Shown here one piece after another: positions 45,606-57,840 of a DNA stretch of 64,000 nucleotides. The DNA is from Datura wrightii. Its lineage: Eukaryota > Streptophyta > Magnoliopsida > Solanales > Solanaceae. The first letter of the stretch is position 1, and each line of letters starts with the position of its first letter. Under the pieces are notes generated by a model. That model made no database searches and was not told the origin of the DNA. It worked only from the letters and a program-made list of their open reading frames with translations. The stretch lies in assembly GCA_035772735.1 (NCBI GenBank), contig JASDFA010000003.1, positions 57,842,501 to 57,906,500 of the forward strand, in the 5' to 3' direction. The position numbers and the translations under genes are program-made.

Positions 45606-48340
45606 AGGTCGTATCCCAGGGAGTCTGCAAGCCGTGCTAAGTAGAGTCTTATCTATGGATGTGTTGTGCCCCACATACTATAGGCAGGAGGCTGCGAGGC
45701 ATGATATGATGGTTACCCTTCTTTCTCAGTCAGTCGTGCTTTAGAGCGGAACAGTATAGGGTTGAGTCCCTGAGAACTTACCGTATTCTTTGATTACAGA
45801 TACAAAGGCAGATCAGCATTTCCCTATCACAGGAAGAAGATCAGAGATAGCAACAGAAGAGAACCTCAGTCAGTTACATGATAACTATAGCAGCAGGAGG
45901 GGGGGTGTCAGAGACCTCCCAGCGTAATACCTTTAGTGGCATTACTTCTAGTATACGTTGATAATGTCAGAATAGGAAGTCAGAAGTATAGTGTTCATAT
46001 GAGTTGATTTACGTATTAGTTATATAAGATTTGATTATGATTACAGATAAGGTCAGACCACCAGGTAAGTACAAAAAAGAGAAGGAAATGCGGGAATCCC
46101 GAATACATCTTTTTGGGTATGGTACAGTTGAATGCTTTTATTGTTGTAATAAGAAAAGGGTTATTCCTACCTCTTAAGTTTGATACCAGTATAGAAAAGG
46201 AGCATAAGACTTGAGAGAGGGTTGCCGAATCATGCAGTAAGTAAAGATGGGGTGATTGATCCTAGTAAGTAGTGGAAGATATAGAGAGCCCTTATGATTA
46301 CGTAGGCTGTGCAGACCCTTATGATAACCAGCCAATAAAGAAAGTAAGACTGTTAGCTTACCCGAAGTAGGGGTAACAGACCTGCTAGTGATGAATGCCT
46401 AATAATAGTCAAGTTTGAGCCAGAAAAAGGCCAAGCCCGCCATATATGCTAATAGATAGCAAGACATACCTGTAAGATTATAGTTATGATCTAGTTGTGA
46501 CATCGAGAGATATAGAGGTCATGTGAGTCAGATGGGCTTGAGTATACGCCCAAAGAAGTATAGGCCGAGGCTTGATCAGTAATCTCATTAGTAACAAAAG
46601 GCAGGTACCTTGAACCCCAGAGTTCAGTCTAAGCAAGGTGAGAGGAAGAAGCAGGAATGTCAGATCTTGTGGGGAAATTAGAACTACCCCAGATTGATAA
46701 AGTATCGTATTAAGGATTAAGCTTCGCGCTGACAGTAAGATTGCAGTTCAGAATACCGCAGTATGTCCGCTATGGAAAGGTTAAGAAGTTACCGATACAG
46801 CAATTCTAATCCAGTGTAGCCTGGAGATAAGGCCCAGCAGACAGTCATGGGCTCTCAATATATGCCTAGTAAGGCTACAGGATTTGAACGTCGACCCCCA
46901 CATCGCAAGAGTGGCGGGATTTTAAATAGCAGACAATAACTAGAATGTTTATGTTTGTTACTTTCAGAATGGGGTGACAATACAACGAAATGATAAGTCA
47001 GGGCAGGAGATATTACTAGGCCGTAGAAGAAATGTATCATGTACGATGTGAGACTCAGCAGAACATGTCGGAGGTTATGAATTACCGCAGGAATCAGTAC
47101 ATAGTGTACGTAGCCAGCGATATATAGATATACCGATAATAGATAGGTTGTGAGTGGCTGCCTATAAGGGCTACAATCACAGATGCTGATTAGTAATAGA
47201 GAGCCTATACAAATTGCATTGCAGGAACAAAAAAGGGAAAAGAGAAGAAAGAGGGAGAAGAAAGAAAGAAAAGAAGAAGGGAAAGGGCGGATTAAGTGTG
47301 AGTTACGTATGAAGTCATAGAAACTTAAACTATCTCAGTTCTCAGTTATTATATTAGAAGACTTATATGTTGTTGTCAGATCTAGGCTCTAGGAGCTTAC
47401 CAGAGTTAATGGCCTAAAGTAGATGGCTAGATGATAAGGGCGTAGTTAGACAGTCTACCGACCAGCTGGCGCCTGCGTTAGCAGGGAGGCATCCCTGAAG
47501 ATTGGTAACAGTAGTGCGTGTGCCAGAACCAGGATTAGAGACCGAATAGGCAAATTTCAGAGATTAGTAATACCAGAATTGTTCTAGCATGCTAAGTGGT
47601 CATACGTCGTTTTCCCAGCCTCGTGGGCGACAGTCGGCCTTAGTCAACCTAGCAGTTGTTATGGAGGACACCTCATAAGTCAGTCGGCCGTCCCAGTCAG
47701 AATACCCGTGGGTACCCCAAGGAAGGGTCCACATCAGTAGTCAGCGACAGACTAGTATTTCAGCTGGTTTTCGTAAGACATTTAGATACATAGCCTTAAC
47801 AGAAGGCCAATATATACAGAACAGCTCATAAGACTGAGAATCCCCCAGAATAGCAGTATAAATCCAAGTGGATACACACAAGGCATAAGAAATTGATAGT
47901 ACCCTTCTAGCACAGTGTTTGTTAAGACCAGGGGATCAGTAGACTCCCCGTGATGATCCAGAGATTGATCGCCTGGGAGGAAGTTGATTAAGTCCAGCCT
48001 TACAGTGGTTCAAGTAAAATAACAGAGCAATTAGATGCCCACGAGGTTGCGGTTATGCACGAACTATAAGCACTCAAGTAGTACAGTTAGAGCATTATTA
48101 GACTACTGCCATGTTCGGGTCATTCAACCCGACTATTCAGTTATGTAGGGTTATGCAGCCAGATCATTACAGGTCATGGACAGTATCAGGACCCCCTGAT
48201 CAGATACGGGCACACGGTGTGCAGATAGTCGTTCAAGGTTACCTTAGCAGCAAGTGGCCTTAGCATGCGGCCAGAAGGCCAGATAAGCTCTAGTTATACC
48301 GGTAGACTACTTGTCAGATTCTCCGGCATGATAAACCAGT
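45606..48340 (+). mobile_element. Decayed interior of C-plus, no identifiable gene
   Basis: The first 200 bp match the C-minus leader, including the GATTACAGATA sequence before gag. After about 46060 I cannot align it with gag or protease by eye. It is rich in AG dinucleotides and stops in all frames, with a purine run at about 47226-47285. Either gag and protease are extremely mutated or this is unrelated captured sequence. Confidence 0.5.
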
Positions 48341-48800
48341 ATGACCGTCAGTTATATGTCAAATTTTGTAAATGTGAATTTTGGTTGAGTTTAGTAGTCT
48401 TTTTGGTCACATTGTGTCGGAGGCTGGTGTACAGATAGATACGCAGAAAATTGAAGTAGTGAAGACATAGTCTAGACCTACCACTCCGATCGAAATACGC
48501 AGTCCCTGCGGTTAGCCGGGTACTGCAGAGGGTCTGTGGAAGGATTTTCCACCTTAGCAGTACCTCTGGCTAAGTTGACACAGAAGGCAGCGGAGTTCCA
48601 GCAGACTAAGGCGTGTGAGCAGAACTTCTAGGAAGTAAAAGCCAGATTAACATCAGCTCCAGTGTTAGTATCGTCAGAAGGTACAGAGGATTGATGTAGC
48701 ATGGTAAAGTAACAGCTTATGCTTTCAGGCAATTGAAGAAACGTGAAAAGAATTACCTTACCCCTGACCTGGAGTTAGTTGCAGTAGTTTATACCTGAAA
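48341..48800 (+). pseudogene. pol: C-plus RT thumb / RNase H remnant
   Basis: Fragments in several frames match C-minus: KFCKCEFWL-like at about 48360, SEAGVQIDTQKIEVVKT-like at about 48417, and GGFSTLAVPLAKLTQKAAEF-like at about 48538. It has many stops and frameshifts, and the YxDD part is missing. Confidence 0.7.
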
Positions 48801-48895
48801 AATCAAGAATTTTGTAGCAAGATTACCCCGTACTAAACACAGACATGGCTCTATATGAGTGATAAGTGACAAATTGACAAAAACCAGCTCATTTC

Positions 48896-49190
48896 TTGCC
48901 AGTAAGAACTACTTTCTCGGCCGAAGATTATGCTGAGTTGCATATCAGAAAGATAGTCAGATTACATGGAATACCAGTATCCATTATTTCAGACAGAGGA
49001 GCACACTTCACAGCTAGATTTTGGCAATCATTTCAAAAGAGTTTGGGAGCGCAGATTAATTTAAGCGCAGCGTTCTATCCTCAGACAGATGAGCAGGCTG
49101 AGCGCACAATTCAGACGCTCGAAGACATGTTGCGAGCGTGTGTGCTAGATTTCAGTAATAGCCAAAATGAGCATTTACCATTAATCGAAT
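48896..49190 (+). pseudogene. pol: C-plus integrase fragment
   Basis: TTFSAEDYAELHIRKIVRLH, SIISDRGAHFTARFWQSFQK and AQINLSAAFYPQTDEQAERT contain the second Asp and the Glu of the DDE core. TLEDMLRACVLDFSNSQNEH follows. The first Asp and the zinc region are missing. After PLIEFA the sequence jumps about 0.4 kb ahead relative to C-minus. Confidence 0.85.
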
Positions 49191-49440
49191 TTGCCTCCAG
49201 AATTAGAATCCATTCATCCGGTCTTCTATGTAACTATGCTGAGGAAATGCATAGGAGACCCGTCCAGAGCAGTCCCAGTCCAGAATATCCAGGATTACAA
49301 AAAGCTGGCCTATGAAGAGGCTCCAATAACTATCTTAAATAGACAGATTCGCAGATTGAGGACTAAAGATATTACGTCTATCAAGGTATTGAGACGTAAC
49401 AGGAACCGAGAGGAAATGACTTGAGAAACGGAGGAAGATA
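49191..49440 (+). pseudogene. pol: C-plus integrase C-terminus / chromodomain-like end
   Basis: PPELESIHPVFYVTMLRKCI and SIKVLRRNRNREEMT correspond to the end of C-minus pol. It is fused to the integrase core by a deletion and lies in a different frame. Confidence 0.8.
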
Positions 49441-49710
49441 TAAGGACAAGATATCCTCACCCTATTACAGGCCTAGTCAAGCGACAGATATGTCCGTATT
49501 ATTACTTATGCAGTATCTTATGGTTGTATGTCTATAAATGATAAAGGAAATATTGATATTTAAACATCCAGTGGATTTTAGAATATTGTGTGCAGTGCCT
49601 GTGTTGGACTTTTCTGCATTTCAGGTTTTTGCGATAGTCTATATTACAGGGGAAACTCTGCCGAAATTCTTCCAGAAAGTAAAGTAATCAGTCCTCTAGA
49701 TAATAGTATA

Positions 49711-49744
49711 CATTCGAGGACGAATGTTCTTAAGGGGGGGAGAA
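49711..49744 (+). other. Pre-PPT hairpin and polypurine tract (C-plus)
   Basis: CATTCGAGGACGAATG (6-bp stem, loop AGGA) is followed by TAAGGGGGGGAGAA at the LTR border. Confidence 0.85.
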
Positions 49745-52486
49745 TGTTACACCCCGTAGAATTCCCGGCACTCAGATGACCTATTCCCACATTGGTTAAG
49801 CATATTTGAAGGCCATACGTGTTGGAGAAAGGCCCGGGAAAAGATCAGACGAGAAGCCCGTCGAACCATCGCGGAAGGAGCCGAGGAAGAGCCCCTCCGC
49901 GATGGCAGCGTGTCACGGAGGAGAGGCCTCCGCGATGGCTCCGTGACACGTTGGCCTTGTCCAGGCCCAAGTATATAAAGCCCCCACTTCGGTTGGAACT
50001 CATTTAACACTTAATAATTTCCATAAAACGCAGTGAGCAGAGGGAAAATGAAGGAAAATTATAAATTATCGTCCGATTACGCTGCCAAACGCTGCCCAAA
50101 CTCAAATTAATCCTAGATACCAAGGTATTTAGCAGCAGAGAGCATTTCTACGGAATTAGTTTTGCAAAATACGGCCGACGAATCGGCGAGCCACCGAACT
50201 AAAGTAAGTAGAATTGCTGTAAATTAATGTCTGTGTGTTCCTAGCTAAGAAGTGAATACTTCTCCCTTCTGGGCCGCTGAAAAATAGCGAGTTTTCGACC
50301 GTCTTTCGATAAGCCTAAGTTTAGGCTATAAACTATATCGAAAGTAACATTGCTCTTTACAATAAAGCTGTATTTAGTATTGATTGACGTATTTATTAAT
50401 GCAGTTGGGAGAAAATAGTTGAAGTACCGGCCGAGCCTCGTCCGACGGACGAATAGTCGAAGATAAGGTATGTAAAGTTAGTTTCCTTCGGCAAGTTGAG
50501 TAACATTGAGATAGTATAGTATTTTACAGACCAGTAGAATGTTCAGAAGTCGAATATTGCGTTATTATGAATATTGGTACAATGTGAGAAGCATTTGGTT
50601 GTAACGTGTACGAGACCTATCAGTATGATAGAGATTCTGACGTAAGAGTTAAAGATTGCCCAGTATACGCAGTATGTGATGTAATATGCCATGTTAAGAT
50701 ATTGTTGTGTTTAGCTGAAACCTCGCAAAGTAGTACAGTATCCGTAAAACAATTCAGAAATAGAATAGCAGACTATAATGAAGTTTAGAAAGCATGTCAG
50801 GAATAGTGAACCATGTTACTATAAAAAAATCAGTATACAGCATAGTTCAGCAGAAAGACTATATCATATTCAGCATTAGCCCCAGTACAGTCTGGTAGAA
50901 GACCATATTCGTACATACATATATATTATTTCCAGTCTCAGCATGTATTAAGTTTGTACATATTTCTATCACTAGTCCAGCATATAGTGTATACAGAAAC
51001 TTAGTAAACAGCAGAGTTTTGAACAGAAACATTATCTTATATAGCATTTGCCCAATACAGTCCGGCAGGAGACTATATTCATATTTATACATCTTTACCT
51101 GCCTCAGCACGTATTAAATACGTACAGATCACTATATTAGCTCAGCATGTAATATATATGATACTTTACCCCTATTAGCCTCATCATGTGAGATACACAG
51201 ACAGCATTACTAGTTGAGACCGTTGTATTGTTTGGGGTTGGATTACCCAGCATCCCTGACCGCCCCAGGGTTAATAGCTGTATCGACTCGTCCGCCGGAG
51301 GATGAGGATACGTCACTCTACGGAGTGATATGCCGTCCCACAAGGGGACGAAGATGGGATGCCAGTTTCTCCATATTGTGCCTTGGTCGGCCCTTATACA
51401 CCCCCGTTGAGCGGGTACGCCCGGGATGTTGATTCAGGAGTCCTTCGGACTCAGGTACAGTTATAGTCAGGGGATCAACGAGCCCAAGTGCATACCCAGG
51501 GGACTGGTAGGATGCTTACAGCCAGTGTAGGAGATGGGATGACCGGGGTAGGGGTATAGATTCTGTGCTGGTTGTACCTCCCGGCTTATGGGGGCCGGGT
51601 AAGGTTTGTGTGTGCTGTGTTATGTTATTTCATGTTATGCCATGCTATGTTAGATACGAGTAGATCAGCAGTAGAGGGATATATCTCCAGGTATGACTTC
51701 TATTTCTTCTCAGTGTAAACGAGAAGGTATGACTTACATTATCAGATAGTTAAGCTATTTTTTCTATTTCAGCTTCCTCAGTTCTATTATTGTGTTCAGA
51801 TGTTTCTTTCAGTTATTGCTTTACATACTTAGTACCAGCGGTACTGACACCCGGTGGGGCGCTGCATTACTTGCCTGCAGGTACTCATAGATGAGCAGGC
51901 GATTCTACGTGACTCCCTGTCAGCGGTTGAGTATTCAGCTCCAGTCATCCGGAGGCTGAATTTCAGAGGTGTAGTTCAGATTCTTTTGTTGTATATAGTA
52001 CGGGTAGGTTGGGGCCCTGTCCCGGCCAGTTATATTACTATTCCTAGAGGCTTGTAGTCTATATATTTCCCTGTGGTCAGTTGAGCCGGTCGTGTGAGGC
52101 TCGTGCAGTTGTTAGCTATTAGTACTCTTGCTTCTTGTATGTTGGCCGTGTGGGGCCATAAGTTTGACAGTAGTGGTGACCTTGCCGGTCACGTAACCTT
52201 CTAGTATTTTATTGTTGAATGCAGATAACTAGACCGCATGGTGGCCTTGTCGGCCCGCATAGGCTTCCCTATAGTTGCTTGTTCTGGTCAGCTGTTATTA
52301 CAGGTACAGGAGGCTATAGGCCAATGGGCCGGGGGCTGTGTTTACAGCCGTTATATAGCCCTTTGTTTCCAGAAATGTGAATTAGAGCCAGCCAGGCACC
52401 AGATGTGCCTAGGCTTAGCAGTCCAGCAGGTCAGGTCCTAGTAGGGCACCAGGTTCCAGTCATACCCCCCAAGGCGGGGTGTGACA
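49745..52486 (+). repeat. C-plus 3' LTR (2742 bp)
   Basis: It has the same length as the 5' LTR. Five differences were counted in a 300-bp sample (43301-43600 against 50200-50500). The promoter module is at 49866-49954 and the TATA box at 49972-49979. Confidence 0.94.
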
Positions 52487-54134
52487 CCTACCCCCGTCGT
52501 CCCATCTCCTATAATAACTATAAGCATCCTGCCGGTCCCCTTGGTACACACTTGGGCTCGCTGAGCCCCTGATATACCTGTACCTGAGTCCGGAGGACTC
52601 CTGAATCAACACTCGGGCGTATCCGCTCGACAGGGGTGTGTAAGGGCCGACCAAGGCACAATATGGGGAAAACTGGCATCCCATCTTCGTCCCCTGTGGG
52701 ACAGCATGCCGCTCCGTAGAGAGACGTATCCTCGTCCTCTGGCGGACAAGTCGATACAGCTATCAACCCTGGGGCGGTCATGGATGCTAGGTAATCCAAC
52801 CCTAAGACAATACAATGGTCTCAACTAGTAATACTATTTGCATATCCCACATACTGAAGCCAATGATAATAAAGTATTTGTGCATACTGTATGCTGAACT
52901 AGTGATAGTAATATGTACGTACTTAATACATGCTGAGACTGATAATAGTATATATGTATAAATATAATCTTCTGCCATACTGTGCTGAGTCTAATGTTGA
53001 ACAAGATATAGTTTTTCTGCTGGAAACCATGCTGTATAACTGAGTTTCTATAGTTACATGGTTTACTATTTCTAACATGCTTCCTAAACTTCATTTTAAC
53101 CTATCATTCTACTTCTGAGATGCCTTACAGATATTACATTACTTTACTGGGTTTCAACTGAATACGATAATATCCTAACATTCTATACTACATCACATAC
53201 TGAGCATGCTGTGCAGTTCCTAACACTTGTATTAGAATCTATATCGTGCTAGCAAGTTTCGCGCAAAATATAACATGATGCTTCTAATATCGTACCAACA
53301 TTTGTAATAAACATAACACATGACTTCTGAACATTCTACTGGCCTTTAAATTACTGTACTATACCGAGATTACTAACTTGCCGAGGAAACTAGCTTTACA
53401 TACCTTTGCTTCTGGTTTCCCGACTAACTGGCGTAGCTTGGCCAGTATTTCAGCTATTCCTCCCAACTGCATTCATATATATGTCAATCAGTACTAAATA
53501 TAACTTTATTCTGAAGAACGACATCACTTTCGATATAATTATAGCCTAAACTTAGGCCTATCGAAAGACGGTCGAAACTCGCTATTTTTCAGAAGTCCAG
53601 AAGGGAGAAATACTCACTTCACCGCTAGAAACACATAGACACTAGTTTGGAGCAATTCCACTTACCTTAGTCCGGTAGCTCGATGATTCGTCGGCCGTAA
53701 TTCACGAAACTAAATCCTTAGGAATGCTCTCTGCTGCTAAATACCTCAGTATCTGAGGTTAATTTGAGTTTGAACAACGTTTGGCAGCATAATCGGACGA
53801 AATTATATTACCCTCTTCGTTCTTTTCTCTCCTCTGGTTATTCCTCTCTGATTTCTGGAAATTTTTATAAGTTTAAATGAATTAAAACCGAAGTGGGGCT
53901 TTATATACTTGGGCCTGGACAAGGCCAACGTGTCACGGAGCCAACGCGGAGGCTCCACTTTCGTGACATGTTGCCATCCTGGAGGGGCTCTGCCTCGGCT
54001 CCTTCCGCGATGGTTCGACAGGTTTCTCGTCCGATCTTTTCCCGGGCCTTTCTTTAGCACGTATGGCCTTCAAATATGCTTAACCAACGTGCAAATAGGT
54101 CATCTAGGTGCCGGGAACCCTACGGGGTATAACA
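52487..54134 (-). repeat. C-minus 3' LTR, U3-side part (starts with right CCTAC copy of C-plus)
   Basis: It matches 60333-61979. The reversed TATA box is at 53900-53907 and the module at 53925-54014. It ends at the polypurine tract of C-minus. Confidence 0.92.
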
Positions 54135-54167
54135 TTCTCCCCCCTTAAGAACATTCGTCCTCGAATG
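54135..54167 (-). other. Polypurine tract and pre-PPT hairpin (C-minus)
   Basis: On the minus strand CATTCGAGGACGAATG (54167-54152) is followed by TTCTTAAGGGGGGAGAA next to the LTR. Confidence 0.88.
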
Positions 54168-54396
54168 TAAACTTCTATTTAGAGGACTTCTCAACTTACT
54201 ATCTAGGAAAATTTCGGCAGAGTTTCCCCTGTAATATGGACTATAGCAAAAACCTGAAATGCAGAAAAGTCCAACACAGGTACTGCACGCAATACTTTAA
54301 AATTCACTGGATAGCTAAGTATCAATCTTTCTCATTTATACATATACAACCATAAGGTACTACATAAGTAATAATACGGACATACCTGTCACCTGA
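54168..54396 (-). mobile_element. C-minus 3' untranslated region
   Basis: About 230 bp of non-coding sequence lies between the pol end and the hairpin. No feature is seen. Confidence 0.7.
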
Positions 54397-55840
54397 CTAG
54401 GCCTGGAATAGGTGAGGATATCTAGCTTTCATATCTTCTTCAGCTTCCCACGTCATCTCCTCACGGTTCCTGTTACGCCATAATACTTTGACAGACGCAA
54501 TATCTTTAGTCCTCAATCTGCGAATCTGTCTGTCTAAGATAGCTACTAGAACCTCCTCATAAGCCAACTTTTCTGTAACCTGGATATCCTGGACTGGAAC
54601 TGCTCTGGATGGATCTCCTATGCATTTCCTCAGCATAGATACATGGAAGACCGGATGAACGGATTCTAGTTCTGGAGGCAAGTTCAACTCATATGCTACT
54701 CGGCCTATCCTTCGACGAATCTGATAAGGCCCAACAAACCTCGGGCTGAGTTTACCTTTCTTGCCAAATCTCATTACCCCTTTCATCGGAGATATTTTCA
54801 GAAATACCCAGTCATTTACATCAAATTCCAAGTCTCTGCGTCGTACATCTGCATATGACTTCTGGCGGCTCTATGCAGTCAGTAAGCGTTCTCGGATAAG
54901 CTTTACCTTTTCCTCTGACTGTTGGACAATGTCTGGGCCAGCCAACGCTGATTCTCCTATTTCAAACTAGCCAACCGGCGATCTGCATTTTCGCCCGTAT
55001 AATGCCTTGAAAGGCACCATCTGGATGGATGAATGATAGCTATTATTGTAGGCAAATTCAATTAATGGCAAATGCTCATCCCAGCTACCACCGAAATCCA
55101 GCACACATGCTCGCAACATATCTTAGAGCGTCTGAATTGTACGTTCAGCCTACTCATCTCTCTGAGGATGGAATGCTGTGCTCAAATTAATCTGTGTTCC
55201 CAGACCTCTCTGAAACGACTGCCAAAATCTAGCCGTAAACTGTGCTCCTCTGTCTGAAATAATGGATACTGGCACTCCATGCAATCTAACTATCTCTCGG
55301 ATATACAACTCAACATAATCTTCAGCCGAGAAGGTAGTTCTTACCGGCAGGAAATGAGCTGATTTTGTCAATCTATCAACTATCACCCATATAAAGTCAT
55401 GTCTGTGTTTAGTACGGGGCAATCCTGTTACAAAATCCATATTCACTGCTTCCCATTTCCAGAGAGGTACAGCTATATCCTGAGTCAAACCGCCTGGTTT
55501 CTGATGTTCTGCTTTCACCTGTTGGCAGTTAGGACACTGGGCTACAAATTCAGCAATTTCTCTTTTCATACCTGGCCACCAGTATTTTTCATTAATATCA
55601 CGGTACATTTTTGTCGCACCGGGGTGAAGAGAATAAAGGGCGTAATGTACCTCATTCATAATCTGCTGGTGGAGCCCTGAAACATCTGGAACACATAGGC
55701 GACCTTTACATAACAGCACTTCTCCCCCAGTTACCTAAAAATCTGGCGCTTTGCCCTGCTGGATTCTGTCTTTGAGCTGAATCAGGTCAGGATCCTCATA
55801 TTGCCATTCTTTTACTTCCACGACTAATGATGATACGACG
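54397..55840 (-). pseudogene. pol: C-minus integrase with chromodomain-like C-terminus
   Basis: The zinc region is HPGATKMYRDINEKYWWPGM ... CPNCQQVK. The core has VNMDFVTGLPRTKHRHDFIW (first Asp), VSIISDRGAQFTARFWQ (second Asp) and AERTIQTL (Glu). The GPY-type module (GKKGKLSPRFVGPYQIRRRI) is followed by VAILDRQIRRLRTKDIASVK and NREEMTWEAEEDMKARYPHL, a chromodomain-like end. Stops are at about 55735, 55148, 55123, 54968 and 54870, mostly TAG where CAG or TGG is expected. There is no frameshift in this part. Confidence 0.9.
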
Positions 55841-57160
55841 GAGTTCTATATTACTGCACTACCGTCCTCTATTTCTGCTACACGAACGGCTAGGCTAGCT
55901 AACTGATGTATCTCCCTGACCAATTCCCGCTGCTCGGGCTGCAAATGTGCCAAACTCCCCGTGGACTTATGACTGAGAGCATCTGCTACAACATTGGCTT
56001 TTCCTGGGTGGTATAGAATATTCACATCATAATCCTTTAACAGCTCCAACCAGCGACGTTGCCGCAGATTCAACTCAGTCTGAGTGAAGATGTACTGTAG
56101 GCTCTTGTGATCGGTGAAAATATCAACATGGATGCCATACAGGTAATGCCTCCACATCTTCAAGGCGTGGATCACTGCGGCTAATTCCAGGTCGTGGGTA
56201 GGGTAATCCTTTTCGTGTTTCCTCAGCTGTCTGGAAGCATATGCAATTACTTTACCATGCTGCATCAACACACAACCTAACCCGACGCCTGATGCGTCGC
56301 AATACACCAAATAACCTTTTGTACCTTCTGGCAACGCTAACACTGGGGCGGAGGTTAATCTGTCTTTCAGTTCCAGGAAGCTCTGCTCGCATGCCTCTGT
56401 CCACTGAAACTTTGCTGCTTTCTGTGTCGGTTAGGTCAGAGGTGCCGCAATAGTCGAGAACCCTTCAACAAACCTCCTGTAATATCTTGCTAACCCCAGA
56501 AAGCTACGGACTTCAGTTGGAGTGGTAGGCCTGGGCCATGATTTAACTGTTTCTATTTTCTGCTTGTCAACTTGTATACCTGCGTCCGGAACAACATGCC
56601 CTAAGAAGGCTACTGAATTAAGCCAGAATTCACACTTAGAAAATTTGGCATATAACTGGCGGTCCCTGAGGATCTGGAGCACTGTCCGCAAATGAGTCCG
56701 GTGATTTGCTTCAGAGCGATAATACACCAGAATGTCATCAATGAATACTATCACGAACAAGTCCAGGAAGGGTCTGAAAATACTGTTCATCAGGTCCATG
56801 AAGATTGCGGGGGCATTCGTTAACCCGAAGGACATGACTAGAAATTCAAAATGTCCATATCGGGTCCTGAACACCGTCTTAGGAATATCTCTTTCACGTA
56901 CTCAAACCTGGTGGTATCCGGACCACAAGTCAATCTTAGAAAAGTATCTGGCCCCCTGCAACTGATCAAATAAGTCATCAATTCTGGGAAGCGGGTACTT
57001 GTTCTTCACTGTAACTTTGTTCAATTGCCGATAATCTATGCACATACGGAGTGAGCCATCTTTCTTTCTCACAAACAGAACTGGCGCACCCCATGGTGAT
57101 GTACTCGGTCTAATAAAACCTTTATCCAACAAGTCTTTCAGCTGCTCCTTAATTCTCAGA
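55841..57160 (-). pseudogene. pol: C-minus reverse transcriptase and RNase H
   Basis: RT: LFVRKKDGSLRMCIDYRQLN, YFSKIDLWSGYHQV, MSFGLTNAPAIFMDLMN and the catalytic VFIDDILVY. RNase H: YLVYCDASGVGLGCVLMQHG, EKDYPTHDLELAAVIHALKM and FTDHKSLQYIFTQ. All active-site acids seen are intact. Stops are at about 56900 (CGA expected), 56429 and 55843. A one-base loss near 57155 separates this part from the protease frame. Confidence 0.92.
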
Positions 57161-57840
57161 GTTCTGCAGGAGCCATGCGATAGGGAGGAATTGATATTGG
57201 CTGAGTGCCTGGTAACAAGTCAACAGCAAAAGCTATTTCCCTTTCTGGGGGAATACCAGGTAACTTATCGGGAAACACATCAGAGAACTCGTTCACCACT
57301 GGAACAGACTGGAGCGTTGGAGGTTCTGCTCGGACATCCTAAACTCTGACCAGATGGTAAATACATCCCTTAGATATCAACTTTCTCGCCTGAAGGTAGG
57401 AAATAAACCTACCTCTTGGCGTAGCGGTGCTGCCCTTCCATTCCCGCACTGCTTCTCCTGGGAAGTGGAATCGGACCGTCTTGGTCCAACATTCAACATT
57501 GGCAAAGCACGGTACTAACCAATCCATACCCATTATGGCATCGAAGTCTATCATTTCTAACTCGACCAGATCTTCTGTGGTCTGACAGTCAGCAACCTCT
57601 ACTGTACACCCTCGGTAAATTCTGCTAGCTACGATAGAGTCACCGACGGGCGTTGATACTAAAAAGGGCTGCTGCAATAATTCTGGTGTAATATTGAACT
57701 TTCGTGCCACAAATGGAGTAATGTAGGACAAAGTAGACCCCCGATCAATCAATACATAAGCAGGGTGTGAACAGATAGTTAGCATACCTGTCACAACATC
57801 AGGTGACGCTTCTGAATCTTGCCTCCCTGGTAAAGCATAT
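57161..57840 (-). pseudogene. pol: C-minus protease
   Basis: The retropepsin site reads VLIDRGSTLSYI. Arg replaces the usual Ser/Thr after the catalytic Asp, so activity is doubtful. IMGMDWLVPCFANVECWTKT and REWKGSTATPRGRFISYLQA follow as in other Tekay elements. A stop is at about 57337. Confidence 0.88.

Larger units (their letters stand above)
42848..52486 (+). mobile_element. C-plus: non-autonomous Tekay-like element (9639 bp)
   Basis: The two LTRs are exactly 2742 bp each, about 98% identical in a 300-bp sample. They flank a 4155-bp interior with a degenerate primer site, no recognisable gag, and only scraps of RT/RNase H, integrase and the C-terminal module. It is the youngest layer by position. 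Its LTR belongs to the same family as C-minus but a different subfamily. Confidence 0.92.

Noticed and set aside
45606..48340. A captured host gene inside C-plus
   Set aside because: There is no open frame longer than about 60-80 codons, no exon pattern and no recognisable protein. It is kept only as unassigned interior.
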